DNA of 64,000 nt from Lepidurus packardi (lineage: Eukaryota > Arthropoda > Branchiopoda > Notostraca > Triopsidae), in the NCBI GenBank assembly GCA_023053545.1, contig JAKZAN010000002.1:914375-978374 (forward strand). The letters run 5' to 3'. The position numbers and the translations under genes were made by a program. Below, piece by piece: positions 31,714-43,451 of this stretch. The notes under the pieces were generated by a model. The model ran no database searches. It was not told where the DNA came from and was given only the letters and a program-made list of their open reading frames with translations. Numbering within the stretch: the first letter of the stretch is position 1; each line of letters begins with the position of its first letter.

Positions 31714-32589
31714 TCAGTACTGCTCACCGTGTACTCCCTTCCTGTCTTCTCTTCCCACGGTACGTAGGCTACACAATCGCTTTTCAGTTGTTCCTTTTTT
31801 GTCGTACTCTTCCTTCTTTTGCTCAATGTATTGCTTGCACTGATCCATGTCGCCGTCAACCTGATCAGATGGTGTTACGGGTATCGATGTCAACTGATCT
31901 AAGAACTTTAGGATCGCGGTGTGTATTCGATTACCATACTTAGTGACTGAGCGGAGGCCGTAGCGGACGAGATAGTACAAGAACCGTTCAAGAAAGCGTA
32001 CCTTTTGGCTGGTTGCAACGCACGCGACAGTCCCTTCAGGTGTGCCTCCAAGATACTTGATGATTCTAGATCGGATGCGAGCTGTGTTACCTCCGCTGCT
32101 GTCGCCTGCGAAGACGACGTGGAGATGTGATCCGTGGTCGAAGGTGACGAAGCTCGGGACTGTTTTGTAGGCTTTGGCTGCTTTGGCCCTCCAGTCTCTG
32201 GTCTGTTGGGACTTGAAGATCGTGAACGTGTTGAGGATCTTCCCTGTTCCATCTCCTCCTCCGACTCCGAAATTTTCCGTTTGAGCCGCTCGGCATTCTT
32301 CTTCTGCATTGCTCTCGCCTTCGCTTGCCGTATCGCCCGTAGTTCGTCTTCCAATTCTTTCGTTGACTTGGCCGGTTTCGATTCTCTCTGCGGACCCTCT
32401 TGCGCGTTTAATCTCCCTCCAGCTAGCTTCGAGCACATCACCGTCTGCATTATCCTCCAAGGTTTCTCCATCTTGTTGTTCGCTATCAGATGCATTGTCT
32501 CGTTCTTGTTCTTCGTAAGTGCTAGTATTAGGTCCTGAAGATCCTCTGTCAAGTAATAGGTCGGTTCGCTTTCTTTTGAGCCCAAGGTG
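31714..32589 (-). pseudogene. Cassette Q copy 6: NS1-like frame
   Basis: Protein identical to copy 1. Confidence 0.5.
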
Positions 32590-32597
32590 TTAGAACT
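31908..32597 (-). pseudogene. Cassette Q copy 6: NS2-like frame
   Basis: Protein identical to copy 1. Confidence 0.45.
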
Positions 32598-33625
32598 TCA
32601 AGAACTTCAATATAAATTCAACCAATGCTTAAAAAGTGCTTACTTTCTCCCTTGCTGGATTTGGACTGAATAAGAAGCTTCTACAGTTGGCAACTTATAT
32701 AGGGCTGCTCGAACTGCTCTTGTCTTACCTTCCCACGCTGTATAGGTCCGCTAAAACAAAAAACTCATAACTCTCGATGGATTTTTTGACAGGAAGGGTA
32801 GCAACGTCTGCAAAATCTTTTCTGATCATTTTAACGGCTTTCCTTACTTTTTCAATTGCCCACACCCAATAACAGCGAAATGAAGCTTGAAATTTAGCGA
32901 AAACTAAAAGAATTAATAAAGGAAACTCTAAAGATCGCAAAACTAAATACAACTTTGTAGACTGCTAGGTGGTTGCCTAGTCGCTCCGGGTTTCGGCTTT
33001 TCGAGGTTTTGCCGCCTAGTCTCTCCGGGTTTAGGCTTTTAGGCAAAAAGTCAGTACTGCTCACCGTGTACTCCCTTTCTGTCTTCGATTCCCACGGTAC
33101 GTTAGGCTACACAATCTTTTCTGCTTTTTCCAGAATCTTCCTTACTTTTGCTATTGCCCCGCACCCACTACTTGTTTTTAGGCTTTTTTTTTTAGGTTTT
33201 TAGGCTTTTCTTTTTAGGCTAATCTACTCGAGCTCTTGTAAAAAGTAGTCTAGTAAAACAAGTTCCTTTAACTAATCTAAACGCCCTACATTTGTCATTG
33301 TAATTCTTGCGATCGTAATCGTCATGCAGCTTACTTAAAGTTAATCATGGTTGCTGCCTGACTTTGGTAGTTAGATAATGCACTCCAAAAGAACCTGGTC
33401 TATTCATTAAAACAACACAGGAACCTTTTTTTTCCAAAGCCAAAACCGTCGGAGCTTATATACGGGTAGTGTTGCGTACAGGCTTGTTACAGACATATTT
33501 AACTAATAAAAAAAAGTAAACTTATCTTCAAAGGCATGTCCTGCATTGCGATTTTAAAAGAACAAAATAACAAGATGGCTGTCGAGAATATGACTTTTGT
33601 ATTGATGATTGATTTGGGAAGGGAA

Positions 33626-34073
33626 TTAAGGGAGGGGCTTGGTTCGACACTGGGCGGCACGATGCCCGTTCCGCCCGCACGAATGGCAGCGGCCACGGAA
33701 GCGACTATAACAAGAAAGGTAATCAGAATAAATTAATTAAAAAGCTAATTATTTACTTGGCTTCCGGGCCATTGCTACTGGCCGCTTCAATGGCCGCTTT
33801 AATGCCCGCTTCAATGGCCGCTCGCAGCAGCCCCTCCTGATGGGGGTTCCTTCCCCTATGTCCTCCCCTCCATCTGCCCCGCCCTCCGCGCTTAGACAGG
33901 CCTGGGATGGCGCTGGCGGCCGGCGTGGCGGCGGCAGCAGGCGTGGCGGCGGCAGCAGGCGTGGGGGCGGCAGGCGGGGTGGGGGCGGCAGGCGGGGCGA
34001 CGGCAGCAGGCGGGGCGACGGCAGGCGGGGTGACGGCAGGCGGGGCGACGGCAGGCGGGGTGACGGTTTCCAT
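33626..34073 (-). CDS. Cassette P, unit 6 (131 aa, 7 codons shorter)
   Basis: Exons 33757-34073 and 33626-33704. The Pro/Ala tract lacks seven codons and reads TPAAAATPAAAATP; the Arg/Gly stretch and CCHC knuckle are unchanged. Confidence 0.65.
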
Positions 34074-34640
34074 CTGGATAGTTAACAAAAGAAACAAGAA
34101 ACGAGTTTTTGTATTAGCTTTCGAAATATGCAAGGTTTGTGATAATTACGTCTAAAAAATATTAAAAATAGCGAAATGAAGCGGGAAATTATTGACAATT
34201 CAAGAATGAACAAAAAGAGACACTAAGAACCGCAAGAACTTCAATATAAATTCAACCAATGCTTACTTTTCAATCAACCTTACTAATTCAACCAATACTT
34301 TCTCCCTTGTTGGATTTGGACTGAATAAGAAGCTTCTAAAGTTGGCAACTTATATAGGGCTGCTCGAACTGCTCTTGTCTTACCTTCCCACGCTGTATAG
34401 GTCCGCTAAAACAAAAAACTCATAACTCTCGATGGATTTTTTGACAGGAAGGGTAGCAACGTCTGCAAAATCTTTTCTGATCATTTTAACGGCTTTCCTT
34501 ACTTTTTCTATTGCCCACACCCAATAACAGCGAAATGAAAATGTTGCCTATAGCGAAATGTTGCCTATAGTCGCTCCGGGTTTCGGCTTTTCGAGGTTTT
34601 GCCGCCTAGTCGCTCCGGGTTTAGGCTTTTAGGCAAAAAG

Positions 34641-35516
34641 TCAGTACTGCTCACCGTGTACTCCCTTCCTGTCTTCTCTTCCCACGGTACGTAGGCTACA
34701 CAATCGCTTTTCAGTTGTTCCTTTTTTGTCGTACTCTTCCTTCTTTTGCTCAATGTATTGCTTGCACTGATCCATGTCGCCGTCAACCTGATCAGATGGT
34801 GTTACGGGTATCGATGTCAACTGATCTAAGAACTTTAGGATCGCGGTGTGTATTCGATTACCATACTTAGTGACTGAGCGGAGGCCGTAGCGGACGAGAT
34901 AGTACAAGAACCGTTCAAGAAAGCGTACCTTTTGGCTGGTTGCAACGCACGCGACAGTCCCTTCAGGTGTGCCTCCAAGATACTTGATGATTCTAGATCG
35001 GATGCGAGCTGTGTTACCTCCGCTGCTGTCGCCTGCGAAGACGACGTGGAGATGTGATCCGTGGTCGAAGGTGACGAAGCTCGGGACTGTTTTGTAGGCG
35101 TTGGCTGCTTTGGCCCTCCAGTCTCTGGTCTGTTGGGACTTGAAGATCGTGAACGTGTTGAGGATCTTCCCTGTTCCATCTCCTCCTCCGACTCCGAAAT
35201 TTTCCGTTTGAGCCGCTCGGCATTCTTCTTCTGCATTGCTCTCGCCTTCGCTTGCCGTATCGCCCGTAGTTCGTCTTCCAATTCTTTCGTTGACTTGGCC
35301 GGTTTCGATTCTCTCTGCGGACCCTCTTGCGCGTTTAATCTCCCTCCAGCTAGCTTCGAGCACATCACCGTCTGCATTATCCTCCAAGGTTTCTCCATCT
35401 TGTTGTTCGCTATCAGATGCATTGTCTCGTTCTTGTTCTTCGTAAGTGCTAGTATTAGGTCCTGAAGATCCTCTGTCAAGTAATAGGTCGGTTCGCTTTC
35501 TTTTGAGCCCAAGGTG
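34641..35516 (-). pseudogene. Cassette Q copy 7: NS1-like frame
   Basis: One substitution (AANAYKTV, Lys to Asn) against copy 1. Confidence 0.5.
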
Positions 35517-35524
35517 TTAGAACT
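34835..35524 (-). pseudogene. Cassette Q copy 7: NS2-like frame
   Basis: One substitution (PKQPTPTK, Lys to Thr), caused by the same base change as in the overlapping frame. Confidence 0.45.
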
Positions 35525-35899
35525 TCAAGAACTTCAATATAAATTCAACCAATGCTTAAAAAGTGCTTACTTTCTCCCTTGCTGGATTTGGACTGAATAA
35601 GAAGCTTCTACAGTTGGCAACTTATATAGGGCTGCTCGAACTGCTCTTGTCTTACCTTCCCACGCTGTATAGGTCCGCTAAAACAAAAAACTCATAACTC
35701 TCGATGGATTTTTTGACAGGAAGGGTAGCAACGTCTGCAAAATCTTTTCTGATCATTTTAACGGCTTTCCTTACTTTTTCAATTGCCCACACCCAATAAC
35801 AGCGAAATGAAGCTTGAAATTTAGCGAAAACTAAAAGAATTAATAAAGGAAACTCTAAAGATCGCAAAACTAAATACAACTTTGTAGACTGCTAGGTGG

Positions 35900-36919
35900 T
35901 TGCCTAGTCGCTCCGGGTTTCGGCTTTTCGAGGTTTTGCCGCCTAGTCTCTCCGGGTTTAGGCTTTTAGGCAAAAAGTCAGTACTGCTCACCGTGTACTC
36001 CCTTTCTGTCTTCGATTCCCACGGTACGTTAGGCTACACAATCTTTTCTGCTTTTTCCAGAATCTTCCTTACTTTTGCTATTGCCCCGCACCCAGTACTT
36101 GTTTTTAGGCTTTTTTTTAGGTTTTTAGGCTTTTCTTTTTAGGCTAATCTACTCGAGCTCTTGTAAAAAGTAGTCTAGTAAAACAAGTTCCTTTAACTAA
36201 TCTAAACGCCCTACATTTGTCATTGTAATTCTTGCGATCGTAATCGTCATGCAGCTTACTTAAAGTTAATCATGGTTGCTGCCTGACTTTGGTAGTTAGA
36301 TAATGCACTCCAAAAGAACCTGGTCTATTCATTAAAACAACACAGGAACCTTTTTTTTCCAAAGCCAAAACCGTCGGAGCTTATATACGGGTAGTGTTGC
36401 GTACAGGCTTGTTACAGACATATTTAACTAATAAAAAAAAGTAAACTTATCTTCAAAAGCATGTCCTGCATTGCGATTTTAAAAGAACAAAATAACAAGA
36501 TGGCTGTCGAGAATATGACTTTTGTATTGGAAAACAATGATTGATTTGGGAAGGGAATTGATTAAGGGAGGGGCTTGGTACGACACTGGGCGGCACGATG
36601 CCCGTGCCGCCCGCACGAATGGCAGCGGCCATGGAAGCGACTATAACAAGAAAGATAATCAGAAGAAATTAACTAAAAAGCTAATTATTTACTTGACTTC
36701 CGGGCCATTACTAATGGCCATGGCCGCTTCAGTAATCACTCGTAGCAGCCCCTACTGGTGGGGGTTCCTTCCACTATGCTTTCCCCTCCATCTGCCCCGC
36801 CCTCCGCGCTTAGACCGGCCAGCCTGCATGGCGGCGACGGCAGGCGTGGCGACGGCAGCAGGCGGGGCGACGGTGGCAGGCGGAGCAACGGTGGCAGGCG
36901 GAGCGACGGCAGGCGGGGT
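35900..36919 (-). repeat. Array unit 7 (truncated, most diverged)
   Basis: Only the P part is present. Similarity stops inside the Pro/Ala tract near 36919, where the flank GGTCAAATACCAAAC begins. It has many more substitutions than the other units, as expected of an edge copy that escaped homogenisation. Confidence 0.85.
36562..36919 (-). pseudogene. Cassette P, unit 7: 5'-truncated, with a nonsense codon
   Basis: Exon 36693-36919 lacks the METV start, has TAG (36752-36754) where others have Glu after RNPHQ, and has lost part of the Ala-rich helix. The 52-bp intron (36641-36692) and the knuckle exon (36562-36640, CHSCGRHGHRAAQC) are still intact, so the intron and knuckle are older than the array's homogenised part. 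Confidence 0.7.
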
Positions 36920-37692
36920 CAAATACCAAACATAATCTCCCAATACCAAGGTTAACTGATAAGAAATACACATCCTTATACCTAGGCTATAGATGGGACT
37001 AGTTAATGCCGATAATCAACTCCGACTATGCTGAGTTAAATGTGTTTAAGTGAGTCGTCTAGAAACAACAACATTAACGCTAATGATAATCAACTGTTAA
37101 CGAAGTTTCCGAATTGATAAAGTTGTTACAACTTCATTAACTATGACCAACATTTAGCTAATGCCTAAAAGTCGCGTCTAGACAACTTATCTGATTAAGT
37201 TAGGACTAGGATATGACAAAATAGCATTTCGTCACTTCGTAAAAACGTTTTCCTCATATAAATATAAAAAATAACCAATCCGAATAAAAACCGAATCGGT
37301 CTATTTTCTAGTGTAGGCCTTAACTGATCACAAATGCACCGCAAATAATGCTCTGAAAAAAAATAATTGGCCATACGTGAAAACGTCATTTTTTGGTCGT
37401 TCGAATGGACTTTCTGTCGATAATGTGTTTAATTATGTGAAGGTGCTACACCTAATAAAGCACTGAAAAGGTTTAGTCTTGGTAAAGCATATTTCTTCGC
37501 GTCGGAAAAAGTCTACATTCCGAAAATGAACAACACGGATGTGAAAGAAAGATGGTTATATAACAAACTATTTTTCAGAATGTACTACTTATTTATAGAT
37601 CTTTATACAAATCAGGAGACGTCTTATTAATGAAACTATATATTTTGATTGATTGTCTCCTATTTCTCGCTATTCTTTTGCGCAAGATGAGC
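36920..37692. other. A/T-rich spacer between the array and the hAT element
   Basis: No gene recognised. ATAATCAACT occurs twice (~37010 and ~37087) and TCTAGA-containing words recur, but no clear terminal repeat can be defined. Confidence 0.4.
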
Positions 37693-37700
37693 AGCTGGAC
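37693..37700. repeat. Left 8-bp target duplication AGCTGGAC of the hAT element
   Basis: The same 8 bases lie immediately beyond the right terminus at 41905-41912; 8 bp is the hAT target-site length. Confidence 0.9.
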
Positions 37701-37861
37701 CAGTGACGGCGGAACGAGTGTTTCTCAGGGGGGGCAGTGGCCATTACTGTTGAAACCCTTATCATTATTTCCATTATTTCCTTATCAATTTCCATTTTTG
37801 AGAACACGTTTCATACCCGATTTAAAGCATTTTTCCAAGTTATCCTGAAACACATTTTAAT

Positions 37862-40475
37862 TTATTTTGCTGCTCCAAATGTACGTCGTCTCTCTGGATT
37901 CCTGTCAACAAACTCACGCATAATGTCACACTTTTTTAGCTGCAAAGTTTCAGCTGAGTAAACATTGAGTAACATAAGATGTGTCAAACGAGCAGCAGAC
38001 ATTGTGGATCGTAGGTAAGTTTTTATTCGTCGAAGTGTGGAGAATGAACGTTCTGCTGATGCGGCAGATGTTGGAACTGTGAGGATAAGCTCGATTAGCT
38101 TCACAACCTCGGACAGCATGCGAAGAACGGTGGGGGATTCAGTGCGAAGCTTCTCAACGATTGCGCTCACACTATTCTCAGCGGTAAGCGCATTGAGGCA
38201 TCGCAACTGCCCAGACAACTGAGGCACATCGAAATCACTTGCGTGGTCTCCCAAACACTCCTGAATCTGTGAAATGGCCTCATGGGATGTCCTGTAATCA
38301 GGTTTTGTAAGGATTTTCTCAAAGAGTGCCACTCTAAAATGGATATGTCAGTAGGTCATCAATAGGTCTCATATTCATACCTTTTCAATCCTGGTTGATC
38401 AAAGCGCCTTTTCACTGTTGCTATCAGCACGTCCACAGCCTCATAGTAGATTTTGGAACTACTTGACTTGGCATCCAGTTGTACACTGGGTTGATGTTCC
38501 TCGTTGCACTCAAATCGTCTTGGGCGGTAGATTGGTCTGCCAGATGGTTTAGGATCACGGATAGTCATACTTTTGAGGCTTGTAGCAAACTTTTGCGATT
38601 CCGTGAACACTCTTTCGAACGCCGAATCACTTCTGAGATTTTGCAAAATTTCAATGAGAAGTGCAGAACCACGTAGGGCGTCACTTGCAGTGATTCTTGG
38701 ATTTTGCAGCTCCTTTGCAAATTTCTCGCAAGGTCCAAAAAGTGCTATGCAGAGATGGAAAGCAAACACACTTTCAAACTTTTGCAGGTATTTGGCATAT
38801 CCTTGTAGCTGAATGCGGGCGTCAGAGCGGCTGTCTCCAGCAGCACAAATTTCAACAATACTGTTGTAGACGGCTTCATAATTTTCAGTGAACCGGACCA
38901 AGGCCTTGTGCCTCACAGTCCAGCGCGTTGGGCAGATTGACATCAACTTGCGCGGGGCTAACTTTCCATTAGTCTCGCCTTCCGCATCGATAACATATTT
39001 AATAAAAGTGTATTGCCGCTTGTTGGTGTTGAAACTGTTTGCTATTACTCGAACAGCTGTCAGGGCATCGGAGATTGCAATCACCTACAAAAGAAAATTT
39101 CCATAGAGATGACAACAACAAATACATATGTGCAGAAGGATGAATCCCACTCAACATCTGATACTCACTTGTTTTGCTTCCTCAACCAATGCCAGGTCTA
39201 AACTGTGGTTACAACAGTGAATATAAAGAGCCAAGGTTGAAGTTCACTTATTCTGGTGCAGCACCCTGTAAGTCTACCTTTCATATTAGCTGCGCCGTCA
39301 TAGCATTGCACTCGGAGCTTGTTCAAATCTAAGTTTAGACGAGTAAAGACGTCCTGTAAAATGGTGGATAAAGTGCCCGCTGTTGAATCTGGTGCCTCAT
39401 ACAGTCCAACGAAAACTTCGTGCGTTTGCATCGCCACGTCTACATAGCGAATGCATATGCTGAACTGTTCTTTTCCACTGATATCAGTGGTTCCGTCAGC
39501 AATAACTGCAAAGAAATTGGCTTTCTGAATTGCTTGAACTTGTTCCCGTTGTACCATGTGCGCCATTATTTCAAGAAGCTCATTTTGAATATCATGGCTG
39601 AGGTAATTACCACGTCGCTGAAGCCAGTCTTTCAGTTCCTTAGACTCCAAGGCTTTTTCTTCAAGGAAAGCTCGAAGATTTCCATCGCTGTCAAGGAGAC
39701 CGCGAGTAGCCAGTCCCTGGCGTGCCAAAGAGCGCAAAGTACCAATTACCTCCATATACGCTACGTAGTGTTTCCTTTGTTGATGAGCCATTGCGGAAGC
39801 CATTTTTGCATTGATTGGTTCACATTGCAAATTGAGATTCTTTTCAACGCATCGTCGGTGAATTTCAGATTGTCTGTGGGTCCTGAACTTTTCAATTCCC
39901 TTTTTCCAATTGGAAAACCCGGTGAAGAACACCTTTTCTTTTACATCCTCCATAGAGATTAATCCTTTTTTCAAGCTGCAACAACATGTGAAGCAGTACA
40001 CCTTGTCCTGAACTTTGTCATAGTGCAAAAACGGGAAATCCTTGAACCAGGCTTCATTGAAACGGCGCCCATCAGTGGCGGGATACTTGTACTGCAGGGG
40101 CTGGCATGGGAATGTGTCCAGTGGCAACTGTAGTGAGCAAGGGGCTTTTTGAGGAACCGTGTCTTCTTTCTGAAAACATAAACATGATACGAATATTCTA
40201 TTCCTATGGCCATGAGATATATAATAGCCCAACTGAATAAAATAAATTTTGAACAGGTTGAACCATTCTGTTACATTACATACCGGAAAATTTGTTAAAT
40301 CCACAACCCTCTCTGAGCCATCTGAGCCAGTATATTGATCAATGGATTGACTTGAAGATGCTGAAGATTCCGGTAGCGGTAATGTTGTTTTTGTGGGCAG
40401 CGGTGAGTCGGAAGTTATTCTGCTAAAATAGCTAAGGAGATTCGGTCGTGGGCGTTTTCCAGGAGGTGGAAGCAT
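37862..40475 (-). pseudogene. hAT transposase (ZMYM1-like: TTF finger, DUF4371, hATC), four exons, one frameshift
   Basis: Exons 40284-40475, 39169-40169, 38381-39084 and 37862-38333 join through introns of 114, 84 and 47 bp with GT/AG ends. Start MLPPPGKRPRPNLLSYF. A TTF-type zinc finger follows (FKDFPFLHYDKVQDKVYCFTCC ... HRQSEIHRRC, in parts), then the DUF4371-like core (FFAVIADGTTDISGKEQF, VQCYDGAANMKG) and the hATC dimerisation motif (VPTSAASAERSFSTLRRIK). A one-base loss near 39235 shifts the frame just before YIHCCNHSLDLAL, so the copy is defective. This group resembles the zinc finger MYM-type 1 proteins that derive from such transposases. Confidence 0.85.
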
Positions 40476-40580
40476 GCTATGCAATTCCAAAGTGTTAGAA
40501 ACATACAAAGGACACAATAGACTAAAGAGATTTGAGTCTTCTGTTGATTCCTGTATCGCACAACGCACACTCAAGCAGAC

Positions 40581-40606
40581 ACACACACACACACACACAC
40601 ACACAT
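40581..40606. repeat. (CA)n microsatellite
   Basis: Thirteen uninterrupted CA units upstream of the hAT transposase start. Confidence 0.95.
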
Positions 40607-40611
40607 ACTGC

Positions 40612-41419
40612 GTAGCAAGTAGAGCTACCATCTCACGCGGATAAAATTTAAGGACTACTTAGGAAATTTTTAAGGACACACAATAATTCCATTAATTATG
40701 CATACTTACTTAGTCAAGACACCTCCTAAGTATGGTAACTGAACACTGTGGAGAGCCGTACAATGTCTCAGAGCAGCCAGCAACACACAAATGATTACAC
40801 ACGAGTGCGTATTGTTGCGGATGACCTTTTCTAGACTTAGCCTTCTTTAGATTCTTAGTGTTATTCTTAGGGGCCTTCATTACATTCTTAGTTGCATTCT
40901 TAGTTAGTCGAGGTCAGAGGACCAAGGTTGAAGGAAGCATTTTTGTTCATGGAAGTGGTATAAAAAGATACGCCAATGTACAGACGAGGCAGTTGGGTTT
41001 TAGACCAAGCAAAGAAATACAGCATTGAAAAAACCATCCGTGACAGTATAGTATACGCACGTATACATTACACACGTATACGCCGTATACTTGCGTCGTC
41101 ACTAGCGACTTACCATTAGCCAATAGGAAATGACAGTTGCATTCCCCTTCAGCAGCGTGTGTTTGACTTTGACGGCTATAGCCGTTGTCCACGGCCCGCT
41201 ATGCCGAACGGCTAGCCATTTTTAAACAGAACTTGAAACTGCATGCGGCCGGCATGTATTATTGATGGTTTAGTCCTTTTATTCTGACGAAATGTCTACA
41301 AATTTAGCAGCAACTCCCATTTAAGGACATATTTAAGGACAAACACCCTTAAGGACGGGCATACCAAATTTAAGTACTGTCCTTATCATTTAAGGACGGA
41401 TGGTAACCCTAGTAGCAAG
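40612..41419. mobile_element. Nested hAT-type MITE (792 bp) with 8-bp duplication GTAGCAAG
   Basis: The element runs 40620-41411. It starts TAGAGCTACCATC and ends GATGGTAACCCTA, so the ends are imperfect inverted repeats. GTAGCAAG flanks both sides (40612-40619 and 41412-41419). Internal AAGGAC/GTCCTT motifs lie near both ends. It has no coding capacity. It sits inside the larger hAT and is therefore younger. Confidence 0.85.
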
Positions 41420-41809
41420 GAAAGAGCAGTCATCATGAGGGGTGGGGGCAGGTTGTCTCACATAAATATATAAGCCAATCCTGTGGTTGGATAATAGTCG
41501 AACTGCAGTTGGTTTTAAAGCCCGCTGCAAGCTTCTCCTTCTGTCCATCTGACTGGGTCACCGGGGCTCTATAAGGAGTGGTACGAGTGTGTGTGTACGA
41601 GTGAGTGTGCACATGGAAAGGATTAGGGAGTTGTGCTGCAGATGTGTAGTGACTGCATGAGTAAGGTGAGGTGAGGAGATTTTTTTTTCAGAAGATCCCA
41701 GCCCCCTGAGCGAGGAGAGAAAAGTTGAACATTTACCAATATTTTATAGTGCTGGGCCAAGGTCCTTATGCTGAGCTGCTGACATGTGTTGATGTGCAAT
41801 TTTAAGCAC

Positions 41810-41853
41810 TTTTCCAGGGGGGGCAAAATCATACCTTTGCCCCCCCTGGAAAA
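41810..41853. repeat. Perfect 18-bp inverted repeat near the hAT right end
   Basis: The same hairpin as at 86-129; arms 41810-41827 and 41836-41853 with G7 and C7 runs. Confidence 0.85.
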
Positions 41854-41904
41854 TTTTAGGGGGGGGCAGCTGGCCCCTGTGCCCCCCCAGTTCCGCCGTC
41901 GCTG

Positions 41905-41912
41905 AGCTGGAC
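41905..41912. repeat. Right 8-bp target duplication AGCTGGAC of the hAT element
   Basis: Identical to 37693-37700. Confidence 0.9.
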
Positions 41913-42977
41913 GAGAATTAAAGTTTCTCCAAGAAAACTTGGACAAACACTTCACTTGTCAAAGGTGTAAGCGGAAACACGTCCATCGTTTGCGGTTCAA
42001 AATACTTTCTGATAGGAAAGCGACAGTAAAAATACTTTTTGACAGAAAAATGTTGTCCACATGCTTCCAAACTCTCGATATGGCCGTCACGAAAAAAATT
42101 CCTTTCCTATTTTAGAGCTCCGGAAATTCTGTGGGTCAAAGTAATATTCTTTGCGTCATAATTAAGTTTACCAGTCAAACAACAGCTATCAAAGAATTTA
42201 TTATGCATAAATATAGATAGATCGAGAAATGGACTGTTTCACACAGCTCTCTACGAGACTTGTTGGAAAATGCCATATCTACCAAAGCACTATGTATGAC
42301 TCAACAAGACAATACAGACGTACCATTTCTACTTTAATCAAACTGAGATCCACACATTTTCCTACAGAAGCCTTTTTATAATATCTCAACACAAGACTTG
42401 ACACACATTTCCTTCCGGTGTAGACTTTTAAACAGGCTAGAGCCTATATTTATTACGTGAACTGGCAAAATTGAAACTACATTTTAAGTTAACCCACAGA
42501 CTTTTTTGACTGATCAAAGGCTTTTCCCAATAGTCGTGGCTTTATGTCAGCCTAAGAACTTTGCAAAAAACATAGTCATACTGCTTGCTGCCTTACAAGA
42601 ATTGAAACGAAGAAAAAAATCAGCAGCAGCATCAGATCACTTACGTTCCCAAAGAAAAGTTGCGAACTTCTCGTCCTTTAATTTTTATTTCAGGTTTTTA
42701 TTTTGTATTAAGGCATTTGTTAAGCATAATTTGGTCTTCTTGGTTATAAAAACTTGTTACTTAAACAACAAAGGACGGGGCTGTTAAGATAACATTCCAC
42801 TTTCACTGTACGTTTTTTTAGTCATATTAATATTATTTCCGTTTTGTTGCCGTCAGTTGTCAAAAACCCATGCCACCTACTGAACACATAATATTTTTAT
42901 ATTTATTATTTCGGTTCTAAGCACCCTAGGGCGTAAGCCGCAGCAAGGCATGGGGAGAAAAAAAGATCACGTGCAAC
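41913..42977. other. Intergenic stretch, no gene recognised
   Basis: About 1 kb of A/T-rich unique-looking sequence with only short frames. Nothing with a recognisable motif or repeat. Confidence 0.4.
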
Positions 42978-43141
42978 ATGCGTTTTGCTGCTTTTAAAAA
43001 CCTCCTACAACATGGCTGAATCCGCTTATGCGGCTTGCTGCTTTTAAAACACCTCCTGCAACATGGCTGAATCCGCTATGCGGCTTGCTGCTTCTAAGCC
43101 ACCTCCCTCAGAACCCGCTTTTATGCGGGGTTGCTGCTTTT
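42978..43141. repeat. ~55-bp tandem repeat, three copies (last decayed)
   Basis: Each unit holds TTGCTGCTTTTAAAA, then ACCTCCT and CAACATGGCTGAATCCGC. The third copy reads CCTCAGAACCCGC instead. Confidence 0.8.
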
Positions 43142-43445
43142 GGTAAACAAGAGGGTCAGGCTAGCTTAACGTATGTGTCACCTCTGCAACAGAGTGTCGT
43201 ATTCAACAATAAATACAAAGTTTCTTACAAATATCTCGATGATTCGAAGCCATCCGCAATCATAAAACACAACGCAGGGCCTATACAACATCTCTTTCAA
43301 TTTCCTACGCGAAACTTGGGTCCTTTGACTGTTGTGATTTGTGTGACTTGCCACATTGCCAAGGAAAGTTGTATGAAAAACATGCATGAAACTTTGGTTT
43401 TTGAGCAGCTAAATAATAAATAAAACTGTAAAAAGCTATCCGATT
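43142..43445 (+). other. Left flank of the Polinton; open frame of unknown content
   Basis: A plus-strand frame is open across most of this stretch (SVVFNNKYKVSYKYLDD, later FPTRNLGPLTVVICV) and stops at 43423. It may be a fragment of a mobile-element protein, but I do not recognise the family. Confidence 0.25.
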
Positions 43446-43451
43446 TACTGA
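43446..43451. repeat. Left 6-bp target duplication TACTGA of the Polinton
   Basis: Matches 59649-59654; 6 bp is the Polinton target-site length. Confidence 0.9.

Larger units (their letters stand above)
30026..32972 (-). repeat. Array unit 5 (2947 bp, standard form)
   Basis: The same length and layout as unit 4. Confidence 0.85.
32973..35899 (-). repeat. Array unit 6 (2927 bp)
   Basis: It is shorter than the standard because of a 21-bp loss in the Pro/Ala tract of P. With units 1 and 7 it shares AGAATCTTCC where units 2-5 have AGAAACTTCC. Confidence 0.85.
16405..36919 (-). repeat. Tandem array of a ~2.95-kb composite unit (seven copies, two incomplete)
   Basis: Equivalent points recur at 16896, 21117, 24556, 27604, 30551 and 33499 and again near 36420. 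The spacings are 4221, 3439, 3048, 2947, 2948 and ~2923. A standard unit holds, on the minus strand, cassette Q (two overlapping frames resembling densovirus NS1/NS2), a hAT-derived fragment, and cassette P (spliced CCHC-knuckle gene). Copies differ by few substitutions plus a handful of diagnostic indels. Unit boundaries used here are arbitrary but consistent. The high identity means recent amplification, ongoing homogenisation, or partly an assembly effect. Confidence 0.9.
37701..41904 (-). mobile_element. Complete-length hAT element (4204 bp)
   Basis: It begins CAGTGACGGCGGAAC and ends with the reverse complement of CAGCGACGGCGGAAC, flanked by identical 8-bp duplications. It carries one multi-exon transposase gene on the minus strand, a subterminal hairpin on the right and a nested MITE. 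A second copy's end is at 1-179. Confidence 0.92.

Noticed and set aside
42978..43141. CRISPR-like or coding repeat
   Set aside because: Simple degenerate tandem repeat without spacers; the frame over it has no recognisable content.
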